Positions 23,016 to 29,735 of a DNA stretch of 29,735 nt are shown here, one piece after another. Each line of letters starts with the position of its first letter. Positions within the stretch are counted from its first letter, which is position 1. A model generated the notes under the pieces. It saw only the letters and a program-made list of their open reading frames with translations. It was not told the origin of the DNA and did not search any database. Both the position numbers and the translations under genes were made by a program. This DNA is from a virus: positions 1 through 29,735 of IMG/VR virus record IMGVR_UViG_3300030108_000458. The stretch is one strand, 5' to 3'.

Positions 23016-23727
23016 ATTAAGTTATAGTGCATTGTGTGCTTTAAAGAAATCACCTAACCACTTACTAAAGTATTGGGAGGGTAAAACAAAAGTTACTGAT
23101 GCTATGTGGTTTGGTAGTATTATTCATAAGCTACTATTAGAACCAGATTCATTTAATGATGATTATGCTATATTTACTGGCGCAAGAAGAGCAGGCAAAG
23201 ATTGGCAAGAGTTTAAAGCAGTTAATCAAGATAAGCAGATCATAAAACTTTCTGAATTAGATGATGCTAATGCTATTGCTAAAAATGCTTTACAAAACCC
23301 TATCTTTAAAAACCTAATGCAAAACAAAGTACATACTGAAAAGGAAGTAACCTGGAATCATGCTGGAATTGATTTTAAAGGGTTTGTAGACCTTGAAAGT
23401 AAAATAGATGGTAGAACTATAGTATGTGATATTAAAACTACTACAGATGCTGGTAAAAGGTTTCAGAGAGATTTAATATACAATGACTACAAAATCCAAG
23501 CAGCTATGTATTTAGAAAACTATGATGATGCTGATTATTATATTATTGCAGTAGAAACTATATCACCATACAATGTACAGGTGTATAGATTAGGATACAA
23601 CATCATATCACAGGGTTATATTGAATATTGTAATCTTGTAGACAAATACAACAATTGGAATGGTAAACCAGTAGGTTATAGTAATGACATTATAGATATA
23701 GAAATTGAAGAGCAAATATTAATTTAA
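23002..23727 (+). CDS. RecB/RecE-type PD-(D/E)XK exonuclease
   Basis: A 241-residue nuclease. Motifs in order: YSALCALKKSPNHLLKYW (8-25), MWFGSIIHKLLLEP (H42), EKEVTW, GFVDLE (D130), VCDIKTTTDA (D143, K145) and the YxxQxxMYL motif (NDYKIQAAMYLEN, 161-173) that typifies RecB-family exonucleases. The DIK variant replaces the more common E-x-K, as in RecE-like phage exonucleases. It likely chews one strand of double-stranded ends so the nearby annealing protein can act in replication, recombination or end repair. Codons are almost all AGA for Arg, unlike the cassette downstream. Confidence 0.8.
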   Translation: MKKNRLSYSALCALKKSPNHLLKYWEGKTKVTDAMWFGSIIHKLLLEPDSFNDDYAIFTGARRAGKDWQEFKAVNQDKQIIKLSELDDANAIAKNALQNPIFKNLMQNKVHTEKEVTWNHAGIDFKGFVDLESKIDGRTIVCDIKTTTDAGKRFQRDLIYNDYKIQAAMYLENYDDADYYIIAVETISPYNVQVYRLGYNIISQGYIEYCNLVDKYNNWNGKPVGYSNDIIDIEIEEQILI

Positions 23728-23738
23728 AATAAAAAACA

Positions 23739-23978
23739 ATGAAAGATAAAACAATATACTGCGGTAGCGGTAAAGTAATGAATGAAAAGTGGTTAAAAGT
23801 AACTATTAATCCTGAAAAACTAAGAGAACACATACAAGAGTATAACGGTAATAAGTTTATAAAACTAAACATTAACTTAAAAGATGAAGCTGATCAATAT
23901 GGTAAAGATGTATCTATTAGTGTAGATACTTGGCAACCAGAAGAGAAGAAAGAATCTTCTAATGATTTACCATTTTAA
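23739..23978 (+). CDS. Small protein with SSB-like acidic C-terminal tip
   Basis: A 79-residue protein. The N-terminal part (KWLKVTINPEKLREHIQEYN then FIKLNINLKDEADQYGKDVS) alternates strands and helices. The last residues, WQPEEKKESSNDLPF, are a disordered acidic tail ending in DLPF, like the (D)DIPF tip with which SSB proteins bind replication partners. It is too short for a standard OB-fold SSB (about 105+ residues), but could be a compact single-stranded-DNA-binding protein or an SSB mimic. It is next to the exonuclease. Confidence 0.6.
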   Translation: MKDKTIYCGSGKVMNEKWLKVTINPEKLREHIQEYNGNKFIKLNINLKDEADQYGKDVSISVDTWQPEEKKESSNDLPF

Positions 23979-23980
23979 AG

Positions 23981-24295
23981 ATGATGGAAGAATCAAATTA
24001 CTTATTGAAAAGGGGTTTGACTATGTCAGTCATACAAGGTTTATTAATGGAAGGTTTTACACTTCCAGAGATAGCTAAAGAATTAAATATTAGACCTGAA
24101 AGATTGGCAAGAGAATATAAACCAATTAAAAAAAAATATAAGTACTTTGATAACATAACACCTAAAAAGGTAGATGAAGGGTTGGGTGCTTGTTCATTTA
24201 CCTTTGATGGTGTTTATACTTGGGACAGGTTAAGCCAATCTGAAATAGAGGCTTATAATGATTATAACAAAAAAAACCACGCGTATTATGTATGA
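23981..24295 (+). CDS. Small helix-turn-helix-like protein
   Basis: A 104-residue protein; GLLMEGFTLPEIAKELNIRP (about residues 20-39) fits a helix-turn-helix, with EIAKELNI as the turn and recognition helix start, followed by ERLAREYKPIKKKYK. The C-terminal part (FTFDGVYTWDRLSQSEIEAY) is of unknown fold. It could be a DNA-binding regulator. ATG 23981 and 23984 are both possible. It overlaps the following gene by 8 bp, where the composition starts to change. Confidence 0.55.
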   Translation: MMEESNYLLKRGLTMSVIQGLLMEGFTLPEIAKELNIRPERLAREYKPIKKKYKYFDNITPKKVDEGLGACSFTFDGVYTWDRLSQSEIEAYNDYNKKNHAYYV

Positions 24296-24530
24296 ACAAA
24301 ATGAATTATTTTCTTTCGAAGATTTTTTAGAAAATGACGAAAGTGATATAGACCATAATTACCCTCAACAAGTTTTATTATATTATAGCGAACAAGAAAA
24401 AAAAGAACTTGATATTATGACTAAACTATTAATAAAACATTATTGGGGTGATAATTATAAAAAAGCTAATAGATGTGATTTAATATTAAAAATTTTTAGA
24501 AATGAATGTGAAAAAATTAAAAGTCAATAA
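24288..24530 (+). CDS. Small acidic protein at the head of the modification cassette
   Basis: I chose ATG 24288, which overlaps the upstream stop; an ATG at 24258 is possible. The product (80 residues) has an acidic N terminus (FSFEDFLENDESDIDHNYPQ) and a Lys-rich C-terminal half. It overlaps the dioxygenase gene by 29 bases, so it is likely translated with it. No motif is recognised. It may belong to the transferred block. Confidence 0.6.
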   Translation: MYEQNELFSFEDFLENDESDIDHNYPQQVLLYYSEQEKKELDIMTKLLIKHYWGDNYKKANRCDLILKIFRNECEKIKSQ

Positions 24531-25380
24531 ATTATTTAATGACGACAAAGCAGCTAAATTAAAAACTAAATATGTTGATGAAAGTTATATAAAAACCTTA
24601 ATTGACTATGATGTTGACGTGTATGACAATTATAATAATTTACTTTTAAAATTTCGTAAAAATATAATTCCTTATGACATAGTTGAATTAGGTTATGAAA
24701 GTTTTAAAGGTTCACTGCAAAAAACTGAAGGAAGGGGTGCAGCAAGTGGGGCAAGCAAAAAAAGAGTTAGAAAAGATGGTTCTGTTAGTAACACTACAGT
24801 CGGAAATTTTGTAACAAGCGGCAATGTAGGTTATATGGATAGTTCAGCAATGGTTCGTTATTGTAGATTGACTAATTTTGGTAAAGAAAACTATGAACTT
24901 TTTAAATCTGGTATTCCTTTTATAGAATACGTTGATAAATTATATGAACAATTATGCCCTAATCATTATAAAAAGCAAAGAGCATTAGCAGACGCAACAA
25001 ATATAAATTATAAAATCCCTAACACGTCTTTCACTACAGTTACGGTCAATAAAACTTTTAGGACAGCTGTACACCAAGACAGCGGAGATTTTCGTGATGG
25101 ATTTGGTAATTTAATAGTATTTAATGACAAAAGTTATGAAGGCGGTTATTTTGTTTTGCCGCAGTACGGAATAGGTGTTGACGTACAAACTACTGACGCA
25201 CTTTTTGTTGACGTACATAAGTGGCACGGAAATACTGAAATGAAACTTCGTGAGGGTTTTGATGAAATATTTCGTATTAGTTTTGTATTGTACTATCGTG
25301 AAAATATGTTTAAATGCAAACAACCTACCCAACAACTTGAAGATTTAAAAATGAAATATCACGGATATTTAAAAATATAA
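24502..25380 (+). CDS. TET/JBP-family 2-oxoglutarate/Fe(II) dioxygenase
   Basis: A 292-residue enzyme. The C-terminal half has the TET/JBP double-stranded beta-helix: TTVTVNKTFRTAVHQDSGD (178-196) supplies the HxD iron ligands H191 and D193, followed by GFGNLIVFND and YEGGYFVLPQYGIGVDVQT (212-230). DVHKWHGNTE (237-246) carries the distal His (H242, possibly H239), and FRISFVLYYREN supplies the 2OG-binding Arg (R258). The N-terminal part has GYMDSSAMVRYCRLTNFGKE (110-129), also seen in phage TET/JBP proteins. These enzymes oxidise the methyl group of 5-methylcytosine (TET) or thymine (JBP) in DNA. At least six Arg codons are CGT, unlike the neighbouring genes. I am confident of the family, not of the substrate. 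Confidence 0.88.
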   Translation: MNVKKLKVNKLFNDDKAAKLKTKYVDESYIKTLIDYDVDVYDNYNNLLLKFRKNIIPYDIVELGYESFKGSLQKTEGRGAASGASKKRVRKDGSVSNTTVGNFVTSGNVGYMDSSAMVRYCRLTNFGKENYELFKSGIPFIEYVDKLYEQLCPNHYKKQRALADATNINYKIPNTSFTTVTVNKTFRTAVHQDSGDFRDGFGNLIVFNDKSYEGGYFVLPQYGIGVDVQTTDALFVDVHKWHGNTEMKLREGFDEIFRISFVLYYRENMFKCKQPTQQLEDLKMKYHGYLKI

Positions 25381-25399
25381 ACAAAATAAACTATAAATT

Positions 25400-25849
25400 A
25401 TGAAAACAAAAAATAAATTAGAAAAGGGTCTTGAATTTGAAGAAAAAATATATGACTGGTTATTAAGAGAAAAAAATATCAGCTGTAAAAAAAACCCATT
25501 AAAAAAACAACCTATAGGAGAAAATGCTCAAGGCATAGAAATAAAAAATGACCAAAGGTTTAAAGAAACTGGAAACCTATTTATTAGCACAAATAAAATA
25601 TATGGACACAAAACCATTGGCTGGGGCATTTATAAAGACGATAACAGTTGGCTTTATATAATAGGAGATGAAAGCAAATTTTGGATATTTACTTGCAAAC
25701 AATTACAAAACTTTCAAAAAGAAAATAAAGTATTTACTAAAGTAGTAAAACACGAAAAAGGTAGCGAAGCTGGCTTTCTTTTGCCTGTAAGTAAAGCTAA
25801 TAAAATTGCACCAAGTTATAGTATTAATCAATTAACATTACAATTATGA
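25400..25849 (+). CDS. Putative PD-(D/E)XK-like nuclease in the modification cassette
   Basis: A 149-residue protein between the dioxygenase and glycosyltransferase. It starts with a helix (LEKGLEFEEKIYDWLL) and then QPIGENAQGIEIKNDQRFKE, where GIEIK (E47, K49) fits the E-x-K of PD-(D/E)XK nucleases. The usual upstream acidic residue is Q44 or N42 here, so the site may be altered. WGIYKDDNSWLYIIGDES (75-92) and SEAGFLLPVSKANKIA follow, typical of the fold's later strands. It could cut unmodified DNA, or serve in DNA processing. It overlaps the glycosyltransferase by 4 bp. Confidence 0.55.
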   Translation: MKTKNKLEKGLEFEEKIYDWLLREKNISCKKNPLKKQPIGENAQGIEIKNDQRFKETGNLFISTNKIYGHKTIGWGIYKDDNSWLYIIGDESKFWIFTCKQLQNFQKENKVFTKVVKHEKGSEAGFLLPVSKANKIAPSYSINQLTLQL

Positions 25850-26607
25850 AACCTATATTAATACCTTCTAAAGGAAGAGCAGATAAATGTAAAACAGCAT
25901 TGTTGTTAGGTAATTTATCTAATTTATTTATAGTTGTTGAAAAACAAGAACATGAATTATATTCACAAAACGAAGATTTAAAACATTATAATTTTATAAT
26001 TTTACCAGAAAACGATAAAGGGATCAGTTATGTTAGGAATTATTGTTTACAAATTACCTATAAAATGGGCTGGGATTGGTTTTGGATGATTGATGATGAT
26101 ATAAATAATTTTTATAGAAGAGAAGGAAGCAAATTAATAAAAGATAATAAGGCGTTGTTTGAAGCTGAAAAAATCATAGATAGTAAAACAGCTCAAATTT
26201 CTTTAGAGTATCAACAATTTGCTTGGTGTGCTAATAAAGATTATGTCTTAAACAGTTATAATGACGTTTGCGTTTGTATAAATACTAGAGTTTGCCATGA
26301 GCAAGAAATAAAATATAGACCTTATGTTAATTTAAAAGAGGACAGGGATTTTACAATGCAAATTATCAAGGCTGGCTATAATGTAAAAAGATATACTTTA
26401 AGTGCCTTTGGAGCTCCTAAAAACGGAAGTAATGAAGGTGGGCTAAAAGATATGTATGACAACAGGGATAATGAATTAACTGCTACTAAACGGATGATTG
26501 AATTATGGGGTGAAGATGTATGTAGATTAAATATTAAAAAAGACGGCAGACCTGATTGTAAAATTATTTGGAAAAATATTAACAAAAAACAACTTAATTT
26601 ATTTTGA
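25846..26607 (+). CDS. GT-A glycosyltransferase, TET/JBP-associated (TAGT/GREB1-like)
   Basis: A 253-residue enzyme. It begins PILIPSKGRADKCKT (3-17), where the SKGR turn and first strand bind the sugar nucleotide. GISYVRNYCLQIT (59-71) and WFWMIDDDINNFY (78-90, DDD at 83-85 as metal-binding DxD) follow, then NLKEDRDFTMQIIKAGYNV (162-180, acidic ED motif). This arrangement fits the glycosyltransferases found next to TET/JBP dioxygenases in phages. Here it would add a sugar to a hydroxymethylated base. It follows the nuclease-like gene with a 4-bp overlap and ends the cassette. The exact sugar and base are unknown. Confidence 0.78.
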   Translation: MKPILIPSKGRADKCKTALLLGNLSNLFIVVEKQEHELYSQNEDLKHYNFIILPENDKGISYVRNYCLQITYKMGWDWFWMIDDDINNFYRREGSKLIKDNKALFEAEKIIDSKTAQISLEYQQFAWCANKDYVLNSYNDVCVCINTRVCHEQEIKYRPYVNLKEDRDFTMQIIKAGYNVKRYTLSAFGAPKNGSNEGGLKDMYDNRDNELTATKRMIELWGEDVCRLNIKKDGRPDCKIIWKNINKKQLNLF

Positions 26608-27027
26608 ATGAAAGAACTACCATACTTTAAATTTTTTCCTAACCAATGGATAACAGGTTCAGTTATGTTTATGGATTTAGATGTGCAAGGTGCATTTATG
26701 AAGATATGCTGCTACTACTGGAGCAAAGAATGTAATGTAAGCAGAGAACAAATAAAATCATTAGTGCCAGAACATTGGACTAAACTACTTGATAGTCAAC
26801 TACTTAAGATAGATAATGACAAGATAAAAATAAAATGGTTAGATGAACAATATGCAGAAAGATTAAAAGAACACAAAAGAAATGTAAGCAATGGTAGAAA
26901 GGGGGGTTTAAGCAGGGCTAAAGCATTAAGAAAAGATAATATAAGAAAAGATAAATATAAAGGTGATAATGTGTTAGCAGTTAATAATGAAGTACAAAAA
27001 ATATTAGATGATGCTGCTAAAAGATGA
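26608..27027 (+). CDS. DUF1376-like replication protein
   Basis: A 139-residue protein. YFKFFPNQWITGSVMFMDLD (6-25), GAFMKICCYYWSKEC and REQIKSLVPEHWTKLLDSQL form the winged-helix-like N-terminal module of DUF1376-type phage replication proteins. After ERLKEHKRNVSNGRKGGLSR the chain becomes basic and disordered. These proteins act at the replication origin, often together with the helicase-type ATPase that follows. It starts right after the glycosyltransferase stop and overlaps the ATPase by 20 bases. Codon use has returned to AGA. Confidence 0.7.
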   Translation: MKELPYFKFFPNQWITGSVMFMDLDVQGAFMKICCYYWSKECNVSREQIKSLVPEHWTKLLDSQLLKIDNDKIKIKWLDEQYAERLKEHKRNVSNGRKGGLSRAKALRKDNIRKDKYKGDNVLAVNNEVQKILDDAAKR

Positions 27028-27862
27028 TTACACATTACAATACTTAAATGCTTTTAAGAATGATAAGATTGAAAAAGGTATTGGTATTAAATGCTTATTA
27101 GATAATAATTTTGTATATAAGAAAGGTAACTTTAATATTTTTTTAGGTTTAGATAATGTAGGCAAAACTTCATTTATGATATGGTACTTAACAGCACTAA
27201 GTAAACTACATAAATTAAAGTGGGTTATTTGGTCAGGTGAAAACCATGCAGGACAACTTAAAAGAGATATAATACAATTCTGGACAGGACAACCATTAAA
27301 AGAAGTTAATGTTACATTCTACAATAATTTAATCAGTAAGTACTTTAAATTTGTTAGTAATAAAAAACTATACAATCATAAAGAACTATTAAAGATATTT
27401 GAAGATATGGATGTTGATGGCTGTTTAATTGATCCTTACACAGGACTGAACCATGATAGAAGAATAGCACAATTTGAAAGAAATTATCAAGTGTGTAATG
27501 ACATGAGAGAGTTTTGTAATAAAACAAATAAATCTATTTTTTTAAGTATGCATCCACAAACAGAAGCAGCAAGAAGAGTATACCCTCAAGATCATCAGCT
27601 GAATGGACACATACAAGCACCAAGAAAAGCTGACTGCGAGGGAGGACAGGTGTTTCCAAATAGGGTAGATAATTTAATTTGCATACACAGATTAACAACA
27701 CATAAAGAATTATGGCACTTGACAGAAGTTCATGTGTATAAAATAAAAGACAAAGAAACTGGTGGACAACCTACAGCTTTAAATGAACCTTTAAGGTTTG
27801 ATTATAATAAAGGATTAGGATTTACCATTGGTGGTATTAATGCATTAAATAAAAAACAATGA
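27008..27862 (+). CDS. RecA/DnaB-fold ATPase (probable replicative helicase or loader)
   Basis: A 284-residue P-loop protein. Walker A GLDNVGKTS (47-55); WVIWSGENHAGQLKRDI (72-88) gives the acidic residue after strand 2; Walker B VDGCLIDPYTGL (136-147). SIFLSMHPQTEAARR and RKADCEGGQVFPNRVDNLIC (about 208-227) look like the sensor and arginine-finger parts. This fits RepA-like/DnaB-like phage ATPases. No N-terminal DnaB domain or primase is present, so it is a minimal single-domain form. It follows the DUF1376-like gene, the usual partner. ATG 27008 or 27011 are both possible. Confidence 0.75.
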   Translation: MMLLKDDYTLQYLNAFKNDKIEKGIGIKCLLDNNFVYKKGNFNIFLGLDNVGKTSFMIWYLTALSKLHKLKWVIWSGENHAGQLKRDIIQFWTGQPLKEVNVTFYNNLISKYFKFVSNKKLYNHKELLKIFEDMDVDGCLIDPYTGLNHDRRIAQFERNYQVCNDMREFCNKTNKSIFLSMHPQTEAARRVYPQDHQLNGHIQAPRKADCEGGQVFPNRVDNLICIHRLTTHKELWHLTEVHVYKIKDKETGGQPTALNEPLRFDYNKGLGFTIGGINALNKKQ

Positions 27863-28098
27863 AATATAGATATGATAACATAGATACTTTTATGAGTTAT
27901 AAAAGTTGGACAGATAAACAAAAGATAGATGAACTATTAAGAATTGATTGCAACCTGTATGCAAACTTAGGTACTGATAGCACACAAGAAGAAAAGGCAG
28001 AAGCTAAAAGAAGAAGTTTAATTATATATAGATTAATTAAAACACTTGATAAAAAGTTAGGTGATGAATTATTATATATGGAAGATAAAAAGCAATAA
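27859..28098 (+). CDS. Small charged phage protein, unknown function
   Basis: A 79-residue helical protein (KSWTDKQKIDELLRIDCNLY; EEKAEAKRRSLIIYRLIKTL) whose ATG overlaps the ATPase stop and whose stop overlaps the next ATG. It contains YANLGTDSTQEEKAEAKR, which I associate with small proteins of Bacteroidota phages. Role unknown, probably part of the replication set. Confidence 0.6.
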   Translation: MKYRYDNIDTFMSYKSWTDKQKIDELLRIDCNLYANLGTDSTQEEKAEAKRRSLIIYRLIKTLDKKLGDELLYMEDKKQ

Positions 28099-28355
28099 TG
28101 GATACAATAGATATAACAATTACAAAGAACAAGTTGCAGATACTTATGTTACAAGCAAGAGAAAACATTAAAGAAAAAGCAACCAATAGCAAATTAGAAG
28201 CGTTAGATACATTAACAGATGCTTATTCTACTATAGTTTATTTACAAGCTGCACTTGATGATTTAAGAAAGAAAAACCTTATAGCTGAACAAAACAATGT
28301 TAAGGCATACAGGCAGAACAAAAAACTTAAACAAAAATTTATTAAATTTGTATAG
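28098..28355 (+). CDS. Small coiled-coil protein
   Basis: An 85-residue, Lys/Glu-rich helical protein (ILMLQARENIKEKATNSKLE; AALDDLRKKNLIAEQNNVKA). No catalytic motif. It overlaps the previous gene by one base. Probably an oligomerising accessory factor; not recognised. Confidence 0.6.
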   Translation: MDTIDITITKNKLQILMLQARENIKEKATNSKLEALDTLTDAYSTIVYLQAALDDLRKKNLIAEQNNVKAYRQNKKLKQKFIKFV

Positions 28356-28356
28356 T

Positions 28357-28452
28357 ATGAATTTACAATATATTTATTATATAGTATTCATGGTGTGTAT
28401 AGTATCCTTCTTTGCAGGGTTACTTACACATTATTTATTTAATAAAGATTAA
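28357..28452 (+). CDS. Tiny single-membrane-span protein
   Basis: A 31-residue product made almost entirely of one hydrophobic segment (YIYYIVFMVCIVSFFAGLLT) with a short cytoplasmic tail (LFNKD). It fits between two genes without overlap. Phage early regions often carry such small membrane proteins. Real status is likely but unproven. Confidence 0.45.
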   Translation: MNLQYIYYIVFMVCIVSFFAGLLTHYLFNKD

Positions 28453-28453
28453 A

Positions 28454-28624
28454 ATGGCAAAGAAAAGAACACTAAATGAATTAAGACAAACTAAAGAGGT
28501 TTATGACCATCCTTATGAACCTGTAGTTAATGGTATTAAATATCTATGTGCTATATATCCTAATAATGCAGATTTAGGTGCAGCAGTTAGAGAACATTTC
28601 CAAATACATAAGAATGAACGCTAA
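28454..28624 (+). CDS. Small basic phage protein
   Basis: I chose ATG 28454 (MAKKRTLNELRQ), one base after the previous stop, over an upstream ATG at 28412 inside it. The 56-residue product has YDHPYEPVVNGIKYLCAIYP and a charged C terminus. It overlaps the nuclease gene by 11 bases. Function unknown. Confidence 0.55.
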   Translation: MAKKRTLNELRQTKEVYDHPYEPVVNGIKYLCAIYPNNADLGAAVREHFQIHKNER

Positions 28625-28964
28625 TAAAAAAGGCAAAAGATTTGAACTTAAAGTAGCTAAGTTTCTTGCAGAAAGACTTGATGCTAATATTAGAAGAACA
28701 CCCAATAGTGGTGGGCTAAGCATGAAAGGTGATATACTATGTATTGATGATCAATCTATATTATCAGAGTTTAACTGGGAATGCAAGAACCAAGAGAAGC
28801 TAAACATTTGGAAAGCACTTGAGCAAAGCAGAAATGATTGTTTAGGTAATGCAAAGATGCCTGTAGTATGCTTTACTAAAAACCATGAAAGAGATTACAT
28901 TGCTTTAGAATTAGATGACTTTGTAAATTTATTAATAGAAATTGAAGAAGGTAGACAAAAATAA
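28614..28964 (+). CDS. Holliday-junction-resolvase-like PD-(D/E)XK nuclease
   Basis: I chose ATG 28614; upstream ATG 28578 would extend into the previous gene. The 116-residue protein has GKRFELKVAKFLAERL (E11), RRTPNSGGLSMKGDIL (D40) and FNWECKNQEKLNIWKALEQS (E56, K58). The order E, D, ExK then a Gln/Glu-rich helix is the Hjc/VRR-type signature. It would cut branched DNA before packaging or in recombination. The start overlaps the previous gene by 11 bases, and the end overlaps the sigma-like gene by 23. Confidence 0.7.
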   Translation: MNANKKGKRFELKVAKFLAERLDANIRRTPNSGGLSMKGDILCIDDQSILSEFNWECKNQEKLNIWKALEQSRNDCLGNAKMPVVCFTKNHERDYIALELDDFVNLLIEIEEGRQK

Positions 28965-29463
28965 TCTATTAGAACATTTAGCATTATTTCATAATAACTA
29001 TTGTGAGATTGCTAAAAATTTATTATATAACAAAGACAAGAAAGCAGTACAAGATATTGTACAAGAAATGTATATTAAGCTTTATGATCAAGTAGAAGAA
29101 GGCAAATTAGAAATACAACAATTAATAATAAATGATAAACCACACTTTGGAATTATTAAAAGAACTTTATTACGGATCATACAGCATACAGCTAACAATG
29201 AAAACAAATTACCAAAAGATGAAAATGCTACTATTAAAAACATAATACAAGAAGATGATTATAACATAGAAGAGTTTAACAACAAAGTAATAGAAATATT
29301 AAATGGTATGTATTGGTTTGATAGAAAACTATTCACACTTTATGTTAAGCAATTTAACAGCATTAGAAAGTTGGCAAAGGAAACAAGATTAGGACATGTA
29401 ACTGTATACAACACAATTAAAAGAGCAAAGAAAAACATAAAAAAAAAATTATATGAAAAGTAA
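28942..29463 (+). CDS. Sigma-factor-like protein
   Basis: A 173-residue protein with a TTG start; a TAG at 28936-28938 stops the frame upstream and no ATG lies at the N terminus. Residues 12-48 (LALFHNNYCEIAKNLL then AVQDIVQEMYIKLYDQ) resemble the region 2 helices of sigma-70/ECF factors (DLVQETFLRLY-like). The C terminus (LAKETRLGHVTVYNTIKRAK, about 144-163) is a region 4-type helix-turn-helix. Such phage factors redirect host RNA polymerase and could recognise the shared boxes at 1117 and 9931. The family match is moderate; a DNA-binding protein of other type is possible. Confidence 0.62.
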   Translation: MKKVDKNNLLEHLALFHNNYCEIAKNLLYNKDKKAVQDIVQEMYIKLYDQVEEGKLEIQQLIINDKPHFGIIKRTLLRIIQHTANNENKLPKDENATIKNIIQEDDYNIEEFNNKVIEILNGMYWFDRKLFTLYVKQFNSIRKLAKETRLGHVTVYNTIKRAKKNIKKKLYEK

Positions 29464-29735
29464 AGGACTTGGAGATACAGTAGAAAAGATAACCAAAGCA
29501 ATAGGAATTAAAAAAGCTACCAATTACATATTTGATAAATTAGGTATGGATTGTGGCTGTGAAGCACGCAAGGAAAAACTAAATAAATTATTTCCTTACT
29601 CTAAACCAGAATGCTTAACTGAAGAAGAGTACATGACATTAAAAGCAATATTCAATCACATCAACAATAGAATAGGAACAACAGAACAATCAGCATTATT
29701 AAAAATATATAACAGAATCTTTCATGACAAAAGAC
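29453..29735 (+). CDS. Conserved phage protein, 3' end missing
   Basis: ATG 29453 lies inside the end of the sigma-like gene and the frame is open to the window end. The visible 94 residues contain GLGDTVEKITKAIGIKKATN, a segment MDCGCEARKEKLNKLFPYSK (with CGC) and EEEYMTLKAIFNHINNRIG. I recall small proteins with GLGDTVEKxTKAxGIKKxxD and CGCxxRKExLNKLFPY in Bacteroidota phages. Function unknown; the gene is incomplete. Confidence 0.6.
   Translation, partial: MKSKGLGDTVEKITKAIGIKKATNYIFDKLGMDCGCEARKEKLNKLFPYSKPECLTEEEYMTLKAIFNHINNRIGTTEQSALLKIYNRIFHDKR

Noticed and set aside
1-29735. CRISPR arrays, integrase, attachment sites, insertion sequences
   Set aside because: No regularly spaced long direct repeats, no tyrosine or serine recombinase motifs and no transposase motifs were seen on either strand.

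Overview
This window reads as part of the genome of a tailed double-stranded DNA phage (Caudoviricetes, siphovirus-like) that probably infects a member of the Bacteroidota, most likely a flavobacterium. It is very AT-rich. Every supported gene lies on the + strand and most neighbours overlap by a few bases (ATGA junctions). Starts are preceded by A/T-rich stretches rather than Shine-Dalgarno sequences, as is usual in Bacteroidota. Tail tape-measure, tail-tube, capsid, portal and terminase-type proteins are present and no tail-sheath gene is seen. No integrase or repressor is visible. The window is a fragment: the terminase gene is cut at the left edge and a small conserved gene at the right edge.

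Layout. (1) 1-9.9 kb: large terminase, a tail-assembly-chaperone-like gene with an apparent -1 frameshift extension, neck and tail proteins, tape measure, then an XkdF-type prohead protease. (2) 9.9-14.9 kb: acidic scaffold-like protein, major capsid protein, tail-tube-like protein, portal and head-tail connector. The portal is therefore far from the terminase, which is not the textbook order. (3) 14.9-18.8 kb: two proteins with one and four LamG-like lectin domains, probably host-recognition appendages. (4) 18.8-21.5 kb: lysis genes (T7-lysozyme-type amidase, a coiled-coil membrane protein, a holin-like protein) and a metallophosphoesterase. (5) 21.5-21.95 kb: a gene-free stretch, richer in G+C, with nested long-range complementarity; I call it a candidate structured non-coding RNA. 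(6) 21.95-29.7 kb: early/replication region with many small proteins, an annealing-protein candidate and a RecB/RecE-type exonuclease, an SSB-like protein, a DUF1376-like replication protein, a RecA/DnaB-fold ATPase, a Holliday-junction-resolvase-like nuclease and a sigma-factor-like protein.

The most interesting block is 24.3-26.6 kb, inside the replication region. It encodes a TET/JBP-type 2-oxoglutarate/Fe(II) dioxygenase, a PD-(D/E)XK-like protein and a GT-A glycosyltransferase resembling the TET/JBP-associated glycosyltransferases. Together these suggest oxidation of a methyl group on a DNA base (5-methylcytosine or thymine) followed by sugar attachment, giving hypermodified DNA that resists host defence. 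The block has more CG dinucleotides and CGT arginine codons than its neighbours, which suggests it was acquired as a cassette. No DNA methyltransferase is visible in the window, so the substrate base is open.

Two long intergenic boxes, upstream of the tail operon (about 1117-1155) and the capsid operon (about 9934-9973), are nearly the same and are likely phage promoters or operators. All functions are inferred by eye from sequence motifs; no database search was run.
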